Shown here: in pieces, positions 1 through 9,699 of the stretch
Numbering within the stretch: position 1 is the first letter of the stretch
How the letters are laid out: each line of letters starts with the position of its first letter
Assembly (NCBI GenBank): GCA_028023455.1
Contig: JAQFVV010012491.1
Location: 188,001 to 252,000 of the forward strand
Origin: Epiperipatus broadwayi
Taxonomy: Eukaryota > Onychophora > Udeonychophora > Euonychophora > Peripatidae
Direction of reading: 5' to 3'
DNA: 64,000 nt
Program-made: the position numbers and the translations under genes
Notes under the pieces: model-generated
Seen by the model: only the letters and a program-made list of their open reading frames with translations
Databases searched by the model: none
Told to the model about the DNA's origin: nothing

Positions 1-346
1 TATAATTTATTACAGATTAAAATTAGACTGGGCTAGTTTATGGGATGGTTTCGAGCGCTGGATTATGAGCCTACTGCCCGAATACGTTAGTCCTTTGGAC
101 TAGCTGGCGCCGGGAGTTTACTCCGAAACAAATAAAGTATTTGGATAGTAGGGGTTTGAATCTAGCAGCCGAGATGGGCCATTGTTGATAGTTAAAGCTA
201 TCAATAAGATCTCCCATTTTGCTCGAACATGCCGGCTCGTTCACGTAACATTTATAAGATTATAAATGTATTATGAAGGAGTTTGAAACCGGCCAAAACT
301 TATATATACGTATAAGTAGGTGGTTTCAGCGGTTCGACCCAGTACA
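1..346 (+). repeat. 5' LTR, 3' portion only
   Basis: Matches 4695-5047 and ends in CA at 346. The differences from the 3' copy are concentrated at CG dinucleotides and in a small variable patch around 80-110. An AATAAA at 131-136 followed by a G/T-rich stretch is kept in both copies and is a likely polyadenylation signal of the element. Confidence 0.8.
131..136 (+). promoter_or_regulatory. LTR polyadenylation signal
   Basis: AATAAA followed within 25 bases by a G/T-rich run. The same signal and context occur in the 3' LTR at 4832-4837, where it would end the element transcript. Confidence 0.45.
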
Positions 347-350
347 TAAA

Positions 351-368
351 TGGCTTTACCCAATGTTT
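351..368 (+). promoter_or_regulatory. Candidate primer-binding site
   Basis: TGGCTTTACCCAATG starts four bases inside the end of the 5' LTR. Primer sites for reverse transcription normally begin with TGG, the complement of a tRNA CCA end, at this place. The tRNA was not identified. Confidence 0.4.
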
Positions 369-753
369 GGGGCTGAACCTAAGAAATAACAGTAAATAAA
401 TGCTTTGTTTCTTGTTTAAAAATAAAAACCTTAAAGAAATCTAAATTACGTAGGTAAAAGTGTATTAAATTAAAAATAAAAAAAGAATTGACCGAAATTT
501 TTTTTTCTTACTTCTTTAAATGAAAAGAGATTTTGTGCTATTTACGTTCTGTTAAATAAATGACAGTTGGGTGTTTGGGCGGAGTTAAAGCATTAAGATC
601 GGGTAGGATAAACGGACAAAGGAGGGCGGAGCCAGCGTGTATTTCCAGTTTAGAAAGAAATCGATAAAATAGAAATTAGTAAACTTATGAGCGTGAATAA
701 AATATAATATTAAAGAAAAATAATATAAAAAAGTAAAGTTTAAAATTATAAAT

Positions 754-2180
754 ATGACAAGAAATAAACCTAAAATGGAGACTCAAGGTAAAAAAACAGA
801 CAATGTTCCCAGCGAGGAACAAAATAAAACCGAAACTAGTGAAATAGAAAAGATGCCCAGTGAAGAAAAAATAGAAACTCAAGCGAAAGAAGTAGAGAAT
901 GCCTCTAGTGAGGAACAAAAAGATAAAAACAAAAAAGAGGTTGAGCAAAAAGAAGAGAATAGGGAAGTCATAGCGTTATTAACTAGCATGTTTGAAAAAC
1001 TAAAAGAAACAGCCGAAGAATATAAAAAAATAGCTGAAGAGCTTAAAAACCAAAATAATGAAATGAAGAGTAAATTGGAAGGGCAAGCTGAAATGCTTGA
1101 AAAGTTAAAGGACCAGATCGAAATGGGCCAGAATAAAATAAAAGAAGAAATTAGGGAAGAAATAGAAGAGATTAAAACACAAGTAGAAAATCAAATAGAG
1201 ACCGCTTACCAAGCAATTGAAAAAAATAAGATAGAAGATAGAAAAGTAATTGAAGAGATAAAAGTTGGAATGATGGATTTAGCTTGGAAAGTAAATCAAA
1301 AGGATAGTAAAAATAGTTCGCAAACGGAAATAAAACAGTGTGACCACTTGAGTGCAAACACGCACATTATAAACAATCCGGCAATTGTGAACCAGTTTTT
1401 GAAAATACGGATATTTTCTGGCCATCAAGGTGAAGCTCCTATGGAGCATTTAAATAGTTTGGAGCGCTATTTCACTCTAAATCAATTCAGTGAGGAGGCT
1501 ATGATCGCAATAGCGTGTAGCCATTTACAAGGGGGGTCTCAATTTTGGTGGGACTCTTTATATAAAAAACCCGTCACTTTTGCCGAATATAAAAGTGCTG
1601 TTTTAGCTAGTTATTGGAACGAAGATTATCAGGAAAATCTTCGTCACCAGATCTCGCAAGATAAATGGCGACCTGGTGAACCGTTCGTTTTTTTTTTAGA
1701 AGGCAAGTGGCGAAATTACGCTCTTTGACAGCAGACCCACTATCTGAACAACAAATCATCAGGATAGTCCGCCATAGTTTTCCTCATAATGTCGAGCAAA
1801 TGCTCATAGGAACTGAAAGGAAAACAGTGGAACAAATGGCAGAATTGTTGAGCGCTTTCGACAGAGCTAGACCAACTTTTGATACGAGAGATAGAGGATT
1901 CAAACCCCAACTTAGAGAGCCAGCTGTAAACGCCATAAGATATAGACATAGGTCAAATTCGGGGAGTCCCCGGAGGAGACGTTATTCTAATAGTGCCGAG
2001 AGAACAAAAATCTTTTGAAGAACCGACAGCGATCCTGACATCTCTCGTACTAGATTTAAGGAAAGGCCCAGGGGTGATTCTCAATCCCCCAGCACGAGTG
2101 GCTATATGCAGAAAAAAAATATGATAAAGAACCGCCAGACAAAAATTAAAAATATTAATCTGACGGATTCGCTGGCTTGA
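754..2180 (+). pseudogene. gag: Gag-like protein, frameshifted
   Basis: The frame opening at 754 encodes 324 residues. Residues 1-60 are charged and rich in PSEE/SSEE repeats; 60-180 form a long Glu/Lys-rich coiled coil; 215-324 resemble a retrotransposon capsid, with FSGHQG at 221, a QFWWDSL motif (WW at 265-266) and ASYW (YW at 287-288). The frame is lost in a run of ten T at 1688-1697. The capsid signal continues in another frame from about 1698 (RRQVAKLRSL, then IIRIVRHSFP), ending in an arginine-rich tail. A TGA at 2016-2018 interrupts this tail and about 53 further open codons run to a TGA at 2178-2180. There is no CCHC knuckle, so the basic tail may serve RNA binding (inference). The protein is related to the minus-strand gag at 59247-60323, with identical spacing between the core motifs. 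Confidence 0.8.
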
Positions 2181-3445
2181 CCTAGTTATTAACGACCATG
2201 GACTCGGAATAATGGAAAATGTTTAACAAAGTTTAATGAAATAAATGAAAAAAATGAGTATCAAGTTAGTTGAATAATTAAAAATGATTAAAGGTAGTCT
2301 TAGTAAATAAATAATAATCTTAGAGTTTTTAAAATGTTAAAGCAACGATAAAACGATTTATGTCAAAACCCTCGATTATGTCTTATCGATGATATTGATA
2401 TCCCAGCTCATAAGTCTAGAACATAGTGGAGCGTGACATACACAAAATAAATGTGTAAAATCAAATTAGACAAGCAAAATGATTATGTCAAAAACCCTCG
2501 ATTATGTCTTATCGATTCTATTGATATCCCAGCTCATAAGTCTAGAACATAGCGGAGCGTGACCTAAACAAAAAAAAAATGTGTAAAATCAAAATAGACA
2601 AGCAAAATGAAAATGTTTGTAGAATTAAATAAATGAAAAAGATAACGGGATTTCTAGAATAAAATCAAGTTAGATATTTGCATAACAAATGAATCGCAAT
2701 AAAGTAAAACAGTTTTTTTTTTCTGAGTACGCGCACATTAAAATAAAATAGTTTTGAATATACGCAAGTTAATAAAAGTTGAATAAATAATGGATCGTAA
2801 TATAATAAAAATAGTTTTTCTGAATACACGCACATAGATAAAGAAGTTAAAATAATGGTTTAAAAATAGTATCGTAAAACTAATATTTAAAGTAATGTTC
2901 GTAATGATTAAAAATCAATATTATAAGATTAGTGTAAAGAAATATTTAAATAATGTTTCTTAAGGGTTATAAATAATACTGGAATATAAATGAATAGTGT
3001 AAAATATTGTTCGTGTAAATTTAAAAATAAGGTTGGAAGATTATTAATAAAAAAATAAAAGTCAATCTAAGGTGTATTAAGAGTGTGTAAGTATACATGT
3101 GTATATACGCGCACATACACTGGTAATATTCGGTAAATACGATACCTCATGCTGCGTATCTTAAATGTATTTATCCAGATATCCTTTTTTGGTTATTTTC
3201 TTGGTACTGCTGCACCTTATGATGAGTGCAGAAAGGGACTTATTTATTATAGATTCCCTGTAAGCAAGTCCAGTAATAACTCGATATCTAGAATATTAGT
3301 AGGTGTAGAATTATGCTGCACGTATACACATGTGTAGGAATTATCTAAAATAATAAATTAATAAATCTTTACAGTCAACAATTAAAATTGCAAGAGATAA
3401 AATGGTCAAAAATGACGCATTTTACTCTAAATCGGAGGGGGGGGG
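2181..3445 (+). other. Non-coding internal region of the gag-only element
   Basis: Where pol would be expected there is only AT-rich sequence with stops in every frame. It holds an imperfect two-copy ~125-bp tandem repeat (2351-2610) and a weaker pair of ~115-bp repeats around 2690-2835 with ACGCGCACAT and ACACGCACAT cores. The short open frame at 3149-3337 looks fortuitous. Confidence 0.6.
2351..2610 (+). repeat. Two-copy ~125-bp tandem repeat
   Basis: The block containing CCCTCGATTATGTCTTATCG and then CCCAGCTCATAAGTCTAGAA begins near 2361 and again near 2486. The copies differ at a few bases and in the length of an A run. Confidence 0.85.
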
Positions 3446-3473
3446 TGTAATGTGCCAATGCCAAATTGGCACA
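3436..3473 (+). promoter_or_regulatory. Polypurine tract and LTR-start hairpin
   Basis: GGAGGGGGGGGG ends at 3445 and is directly followed by TGTAATG. A purine run before TG is the usual primer site for plus-strand DNA at a 3' LTR. Just inside, 3451-3459 (TGTGCCAAT) and 3465-3473 (ATTGGCACA) form a perfect 9-bp stem with a 5-base loop. Confidence 0.6.
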
Positions 3474-5047
3474 TGTATATAAAATAATTTTGTATAAAAA
3501 TTATTATCAAAATCTTTCGGAAAAAAGAATTTGAAATAAAAGTTACAATTAATTACTTTAAAGAGGGGAGAGGGAGTTTTCCTATAAAAAAAATTAAAAG
3601 TTAAAAATCTCTTTTCATTCCAGTTTAGTAGAATAAATGCGTAGATATGTGCGATGGTAAATAGAAATAAATGTTAGCTCATTAATAAGATAAATGCGTG
3701 TTAGAATAATATTAAAAAAAAAAATAATAATAATTGAAATGAAATGTATTTAAAAACACAGTGGTGGGCTACTAAAGATATAAAAACAATACGTTTATGA
3801 AAGCTACTACTAATCAAACAATCAATCAAAAAACACGTTGTCATAGGATTAGTTATCAAGGAATTTCGACAACACCTATTGCACTTATTCCCGGAGGATA
3901 TCAAAACGAAAACAATTCACAGATATAAATAGCTAGATTTTATCGGACAGGCTAGTTTTGAGTTTGCAATTCAGTCTAGTTTTCAGTGACAGTTTGTTTC
4001 AGTACAATTTCTATTATGTATACAGAAACCAACATGCACTGTTGAGCAGCCTTGGAAATATACGCTTGTGCTCCAGCCTTTTTGTCCAACAAGATCATCA
4101 AAACCTGCCTGTGAAATAATGTCTTCATAACAACTCCGAAATCCTCCGTCAAACGTTCAACTGTCTTCAAGAATAAAACAAATGGATTCGCATAAAATCT
4201 CTTCAAGAATCGTCAAAATCTAACCGGTTAGATATAATCCATCAGAAGCAGCCAACAACAAGAAAAAAAATCCTAGGTATATATTTTATTATTATCATTT
4301 ATACGTAGTAGTCACCACTGTAATCCGTAAATATTCAAGATTCAAATTATATGAACTCTATCATACATAAAATGAACTATTGATATGTGTGTGTAAGTTT
4401 CAAATGCTATTAATGCTTTAGTATTATGTTTGTGAATGTGAAATGATTTAAAGGTCAAAGATTATTTATGCTTTTTTCTTAAAATATATTATCATGTGTT
4501 AATTTAAAAAAAAAATGTGCGTGTGTTAAAATTGGATTTATAGAAATGTTTATAATGCGTTAATGTTAGTTAATAAATTATCTTTAAAACTTAATTAATG
4601 ATAAGTAAAATAAATTATCTTTAAACTTAAACTTTATTTGTCGGTCAATTCTTCTTACCAACTTTTTATTAATTATTTCCACCACCAATTTTTGTATAAT
4701 TTGTTACAGATTAAAATTAGACTGGGCTAGTTTATGGAATGGTTTCGAGCGCTGGATTATGAGCCTACTGACCAAAGACGTTGTTTATTCTTTTGAATAG
4801 ATAGCTGGCGCCTGGAGTTTACTCCGAAACAAATAAAGTGTTTGGATAGTAGGGGTTTGAATCTAGCAGCCGAGATGGGCCATTGTTGATAGTTAAAGCT
4901 ATCAATAAGATCTCCCATTTTGCTCAAATGTGCTGGTTCATTCAAGTAACCTTTATAAGATTATAAATGTATTATGAAGGAGTTTGAAACCGGCCAAAAC
5001 TTATATATACGTGTAAGTAGGTGGTTTCAGCGGTTCGACCTGGTACA
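3446..5047 (+). repeat. 3' LTR of gag-only element
   Basis: Starts TGTAATG after a polypurine tract and ends ...GGTACA. The last ~353 bases repeat bases 1-346. The rest cannot be matched because the 5' LTR lies mostly outside the window, so the left edge rests on the purine tract and TG alone. If wrong, the LTR could start at 4693, where TG also occurs, and would be 355 bp. Minus-strand open frames within it (3701-3904, 3976-4206, 4757-4945) have no recognisable domains. Confidence 0.6.
4832..4837 (+). promoter_or_regulatory. LTR polyadenylation signal
   Basis: AATAAA followed by GTGTTTGG and a G/T-rich run, as in the 5' LTR at 131-136. Confidence 0.45.
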
Positions 5048-5889
5048 ATACTAATACAACTCAGAATTCTGAGCTTACATTAATTCCCTGAGAAAGGACA
5101 TATTATAATGATCCAATATCATCATTATTAATGGTCAGATCTAATAACGGAATAAAATTAGATAATGTTCTATATTATTGAAAAGAATGAACAATTTTAG
5201 AAAATCTTCAGTAAACTTTGTAATGCATAGGGAAGCAAACAAAATAAATTGTTAAATAGTTTCATCATTCCTTTGTTTAGAGGAAGATTTCATTCATTTT
5301 ATCATTAATTTTCTATTAGACTTTTTCTAGTTAACTGACCTCTCAAAATCATTTCCAATTTTTTTTATTTTTATAATCTCTTGTTTTTCATACATACTAT
5401 ATTTCCTTTCAATATATTCTTTGCAATTCTTCTAAGAATCGCCAGAAGTTGATGTTGATTTGACATTGTCTCATAATAATATTAATATTCATAAGGGCAT
5501 CTATCAGGGAATTCAGTTTATTAATATATATATAAGCAAAACTTCTTTATGTATGCCTAATAAGATTTTGCATGTAAATAAATTATATAAGCAGACAAAA
5601 TATTATTTGCCTCTGTTGAAAATATATAAAAATTAATTTATAATTCCATTTTTATGCCAGACAAATTTTTTTTTTTATGAATTTGTTTCATTTATTTAAA
5701 ATGTCAGTAAATTATATTTTTGTTTTTAAATTTATTAGTCTGTTTATCAAGACTATTTCATTTTCTCTTTTTTTTTTTATGTTTACGTTCTAAAAATCGT
5801 AAATAATTACTAATATATAATGGTTTCTTATATATATTAATTATTATTGATGGAAGCATAACTAATCATATAATTAAACTTTAATAGAG
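5048..5889. other. AT-rich spacer
   Basis: Only AT-rich sequence with short T and A runs and a TA-rich simple stretch near 5525. No gene or repeat family is recognised. Confidence 0.6.
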
Positions 5890-6177
5890 TGTGTTATATA
5901 TATGTAAATAGAGCCAGTAAAGGCACACACTTAAGTAAGAAATATTTAGTAGGGATAAATGGGAGGTAAATGTATATAGGGTTCAAAGTAAGTTAAGTGA
6001 AGTAAAAAGTAATTAGATCAAACTGTATTAACTAAATAAAGTAATTACCGATGCATTGTTTAACAGATCGGATTATCAAAAGAATTAATAGCCAAATGAA
6101 TCCGTTTTGCACACATGGGAAAAAATGTATTAATACTCCAGAAAAGAAGAGACAAGAGTGGACTTCAAACGTGGGCA

Positions 6178-6184
6178 TATAAAA
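6178..6184 (+). promoter_or_regulatory. LTR TATA box
   Basis: GGGCATATAAAAGAGC context. It lies in a locally GC-richer block of the LTR, as expected for a core promoter driving the element RNA. Confidence 0.5.
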
Positions 6185-6511
6185 GAGCAGGAAAAATAAA
6201 TATCAATGTCTTTTCCCTGCAGCTATTCTAAGTGCTGTTCCTTTTCGGAGTTTGATCCCAGGTTCTCGGTGCCTGTAGGTGAATCCGGCCGACTAGTGTA
6301 GAAGCAGACCGCACCGGTCTTAATATAATTTTTAAATGCCCTAAGCAGCTTTCCCGAGGGTATATTTTCATCACCCAATCAAGGTACTGTGTTTTATTTG
6401 TATTACTATAGACTGAGAGGGGGTTTGAATTGTAATGCAATCAGACTATGTTTTATACATATGTTAATCAATTACCCATAACTATTGTTTTGTTGTGATT
6501 TACTATGTACC

Positions 6512-6517
6512 AATAAA
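6512..6517 (+). promoter_or_regulatory. LTR polyadenylation signal
   Basis: CAATAAAGATC followed by TTAGTTGGTTGTTTTT, a canonical hexamer with a downstream GU-rich element. Confidence 0.5.
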
Positions 6518-6608
6518 GATCTAATGTAAATTAGTTGGTTGTTTTTATTTTAAAATTAAGTATTTGGATTTGCGATCACTCAGTTACAGCTGAGGACACA
6601 GCAAAGAG

Positions 6609-6618
6609 TGGCGCAGTC
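6609..6618 (+). promoter_or_regulatory. Primer-binding site
   Basis: TGGCGCAGTC lies eight bases after the LTR end and ahead of gag. This start is typical of gypsy-type elements primed by a serine tRNA (from memory of insect elements, not checked). Confidence 0.55.
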
Positions 6619-6637
6619 TTAAAACAACCTGAAATTA

Positions 6638-7410
6638 TGTCGACATTAGGGAAGAACAGCATAAGCGAATTCGACACCAGTAATGCATCCAAATGACCAT
6701 TATATAGAACACAGATCAAAAATTTCTTAACTTGAATGCGAATGAAAGAGAAAAATAGTGGCCCTAATGTGTTATGGCGGGAAAAGAGTAATTGAGGTTA
6801 TTCATAACAATTTTGAAGTGCCTTTGCTCGAGAAGGTCAAATACTAGGAAGTGATCAAGAAGTTAAATGATCAGTTTAGCCTCCGTTCCTCTTGCCACAT
6901 AGTTAGATTAACTCTATATAATAGAAAACAATTTAGCAGTGAGAAAATTAATGAATACAATCTAGCTTTAAGAGAATTGGCTAAAGATTGTGACTATGGT
7001 GATTTCATTGATGAAATCTTAACGGATCAGCTACTTTGGGGCATAGCTGATGATAGGCTCAGGCAGCAATTGCTAGTAGAAACATAGTTAACTTACAAAA
7101 TGGCCATCAAAAAAGGGTATAGCATATGAGCTGATATTGAAGCAGGCTCAAGCTTTTAGATTAAAATTGGATGAAACCACAAAAATGGGGGTGTTTAAAA
7201 CATACAGAGGAAGCCAAGCCCAAGAAAGACAAATACTAGTAATGTGAAAATTATCTGTTTCTGTTGTGGGAAAATGGGCCATATTTCTAGAGAATGCAAA
7301 TGGCAGAAAGAAGCGTGTTTTAAAGGCGGCAAAAAAGGCCATTTGTCACGTGACTGTAGACAAGATAAGGGAAAAATAAAAGAACATGCACACATGCCTC
7401 ATGATAGGGG
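6638..7410 (+). pseudogene. gag: Gypsy gag remnant with zinc knuckles
   Basis: An ATG at 6638 opens a frame broken by several stops. The open piece 6851-7087 has the capsid-like run LRELAKDCDYGDF then LLWGIADDRLRQQLL, typical of gypsy Gag just before the nucleocapsid. After a frame change, 7244-7360 encodes two knuckles: CFCCGKMGHISREC, a proper CX2CX4HX4C, and CFKGGKKGHLSRDC, in which the second Cys is replaced by Gly. The protein would have bound element RNA; as it stands it cannot be made. Confidence 0.85.
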
Positions 7411-8351
7411 AGGGAACCTTACAACCATCCACATGATTAAAAATCTAAACATTAAAAGTATACACCAGTTTATGATTAAACTTAAAATTTATGGTAAAGA
7501 ATTAGAAATTGAAATTGATAGTGGATTGGCAATTTCCATAATTTCACAGATAGATTGGAAAAAATTATATGATAAGGCGAATATTGTTTTAGAGAAAACA
7601 AATATTAAAGCGAGAGACATAAATGGTAATGCACTCAAAATAATTGGTCAGGTTAAAGTGTCAATTAAATACAATGGCAAAAAAGTGAATCTACCTCTAT
7701 ATATTATTAATGATAAAATTGGCCTCATTATAGGGAGGGAATAGTTTCACGAGATCGGGATACAAATTAATATAAAGAAAATCTCCTTGGAAGATGAACT
7801 AGTTGATAAGTATCCAGATCTATTCAATGAAAAACTAGAATTGATCGGTCAAAACCAGTAGAAATAGAATTATCAGAAAATGCATGACCGGTTAATTTGT
7901 AAACCGTGTAAAATTCCGTTTGCGCAAAAAATTAAAGTCGAAGACAAGCTAAAGTCATTGGTGGATAAAGGAATGTTGATGCCCATTGAAACATCTGATT
8001 AGGTCACACATTTAGTGGTAATAACCATGCCTAATTGGAGAAATTAGATTATGCGGAGATTACCGAATAACTGTAAATAAATTTTTAAATAGGGGAGCTT
8101 ACTCTGTCCCAAATGTAAGAGAGGTTTTGGCTGGTCTACAAAATGCTTCCCATTTTGCGAAGCTAGACCTTAATTCTGCTTTCCACCAGATTCAGGTCAC
8201 CGAAAAATCAGCAGAAATCTTGGCTTTAACGACCCATATGGATCTATTTAGGTGGAATTGTTTACCTTTTGGCATATCCACAGCCCCAAATATATTTCAG
8301 GCAAGGATCAATGTTTTGCTACAGGGTTTAGAAGGGGTCATTGTCAATTAA
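7411..8351 (+). pseudogene. pol: Gypsy pol remnant: protease and partial reverse transcriptase
   Basis: It continues the knuckle frame. The aspartic protease active site reads EIDSGLAISI (DSG at 7517-7525), followed by the flap region and an LIIGRE-like end at 7744. After stops and frame shifts, 8127-8351 encodes reverse transcriptase motifs AKLDLNSAFHQIQV (first catalytic Asp present) and LPFGISTAPNIFQ. The sequence breaks off at GLEGVIVN, just where YxDD should follow. A short direct repeat, TCATTGTCAATTA at 8338 and about 8358, sits at the break and may mark the deletion. Confidence 0.9.
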
Positions 8352-9436
8352 AAATAGTCATTGTCAATTAAATTAAATTTATATCTTCTGAATTTTTTTG
8401 TTTTGTTTTTGGTATACAGGAATTTTTTTTATAGAACTTTTGTCTATTCCTAAGAAAATTAAGTATAATTTATATAACTAGAATTCATTAATTAAATAAA
8501 TATCATATATAATAGAAAATTAAAACAAAATTTATCTTTCATGTTAGTTTATTGAAATAAATCATAAATTGTGCTAAAATTGTAGTCCAACATTTTATAT
8601 GGATATGCATTTGACTGATATATGAATATAAGAAAATAGCAATTTCTTTTCATAATTTCATCACTTGTGTATTAAAAACTTTGTTAAAAAATTAATCACC
8701 AGCAATATTAATATATAATGAAACAATACAAAATTTATATGGTCAATAAATAGATTATAAATAAATAATTCTATGGTTAGTTGCTTAGGAGATCACATGA
8801 CTTTTGAGCATGAATATAATCAATCCAGGATACCACAGATATTAAAACTGAAGTGATTTTGATAATTTGACTGCTACTATATTTCAAAAAGCAAATTTAA
8901 TTTATTATGTTACTATGTAAACCAAAAATTCTTGCTGCATATGGCTTTCAGGTCAGTGATAAAGCTACTCATTCAAATTTCAAATTATGCATATGTCGAA
9001 ATATTAACTTTGCATAAATAGCTAGAAATATTAGTTATTACTTTATGTTCTTTATGATTAAACAATTGTTTTTAATATATATATACACATTTATAAATTC
9101 ATGGTATTAAAGTTTATATTAGATAAAGAAACCCATCATAATCATTGGGTAAACTGATGATAAAGAGGTAGAGATGTTCACTGTGTGAAAAGTTATAATT
9201 GGTTTTCTGACTAGGAAATGATGAATCTTGTAATTAACAGTTGAAAATGGCACATTCTATTACATTCATTGGTTAAATATGTAGTTATAGTGAGAAAGAG
9301 GATTTGTGGAAGAGGGATTTTAAATTTGAGATACAATTAGTTCTGCAGGATGACTGCTATCTAATACTGTAGTAATCTATAAAGACTATGTCAGCTTAGC
9401 ATTAGGATTTTTTTTTTGATGAGACAGATCATAGAA
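8352..9436. other. AT-rich spacer
   Basis: AT-rich sequence without recognisable coding or repeat content. The last 30 bases hold a T run next to the hAT insertion site. Confidence 0.6.
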
Positions 9437-9699
9437 CAGTGTCTGCCAACCCTTTTTTTAACATTACAGCACACTAGAAAAATAAAATTTATTTTGTAGT
9501 ACACTAAACAAAAATCCCAAGAAAATTAAATATACTTTATTAGTATGAATAAAAATAAATACATTATTATTATAATAACAACGAGATACATTGGTTTGCA
9601 AACATATATATATAGGTAATATAATAATGATATTAGTGAGAAGGATACTATTGATTTTGAGAAAGAATTTTGTCAAAACTTGGCTCTAAATTAGATAAA

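Larger units (their letters stand above)
1..5047 (+). mobile_element. Gag-only LTR retrotransposon, left edge cut by window
   Basis: Bases 1-346 and about 4695-5047 are the same sequence (roughly 93% identical by eye), in the same orientation, and flank a plus-strand gag-like reading frame. The internal part (347-3445) is about 3.1 kb and holds only the gag frame; no protease, reverse transcriptase, RNase H or integrase motif is readable in any frame. A G-rich purine run directly followed by TG at 3446 marks the likely start of the 3' LTR, which gives an LTR of about 1.6 kb. The homology to the 5' LTR runs to base 1, so the element starts upstream of the window. The upstream flank is absent, so a target duplication cannot be tested. 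The divergence of the LTR copies shows an old insertion. Confidence 0.8.
5890..6600 (+). repeat. 5' LTR of the gypsy-type element (approximate edges)
   Basis: Inferred from position: it precedes the primer site, ends ...GAGGACACA, and contains a TATA box (6178-6184) with an AATAAA ~330 bases downstream followed by GT-rich sequence. There is no second LTR copy to fix the borders. Confidence 0.5.
5890..8351 (+). mobile_element. Decayed Ty3/gypsy-type LTR retrotransposon, 3' truncated
   Basis: In order on the plus strand: an LTR-like block with TATA box and polyadenylation signal, a TGGCGCAGTC primer site, a gag remnant, CCHC zinc knuckles, an aspartic protease core and the first part of a reverse transcriptase. 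The order gag-protease-RT and the RT motifs fit Ty3/gypsy. Several stops and frameshifts disable it. It stops before the RT catalytic YxDD motif, and no RNase H, integrase or 3' LTR follows, so about half the element is gone. The left edge is approximate. Confidence 0.85.

Noticed and set aside
2351-2610. Possible CRISPR-like direct repeat pattern
   Set aside because: Only two copies, ~125 bp period with no short repeat-spacer structure, inside an animal retrotransposon.
4693-5047. Alternative short 355-bp LTR starting TG at 4693
   Set aside because: Not fully excluded, but the window begins inside the homologous sequence and there is no purine tract before 4693, whereas there is a strong one before 3446.
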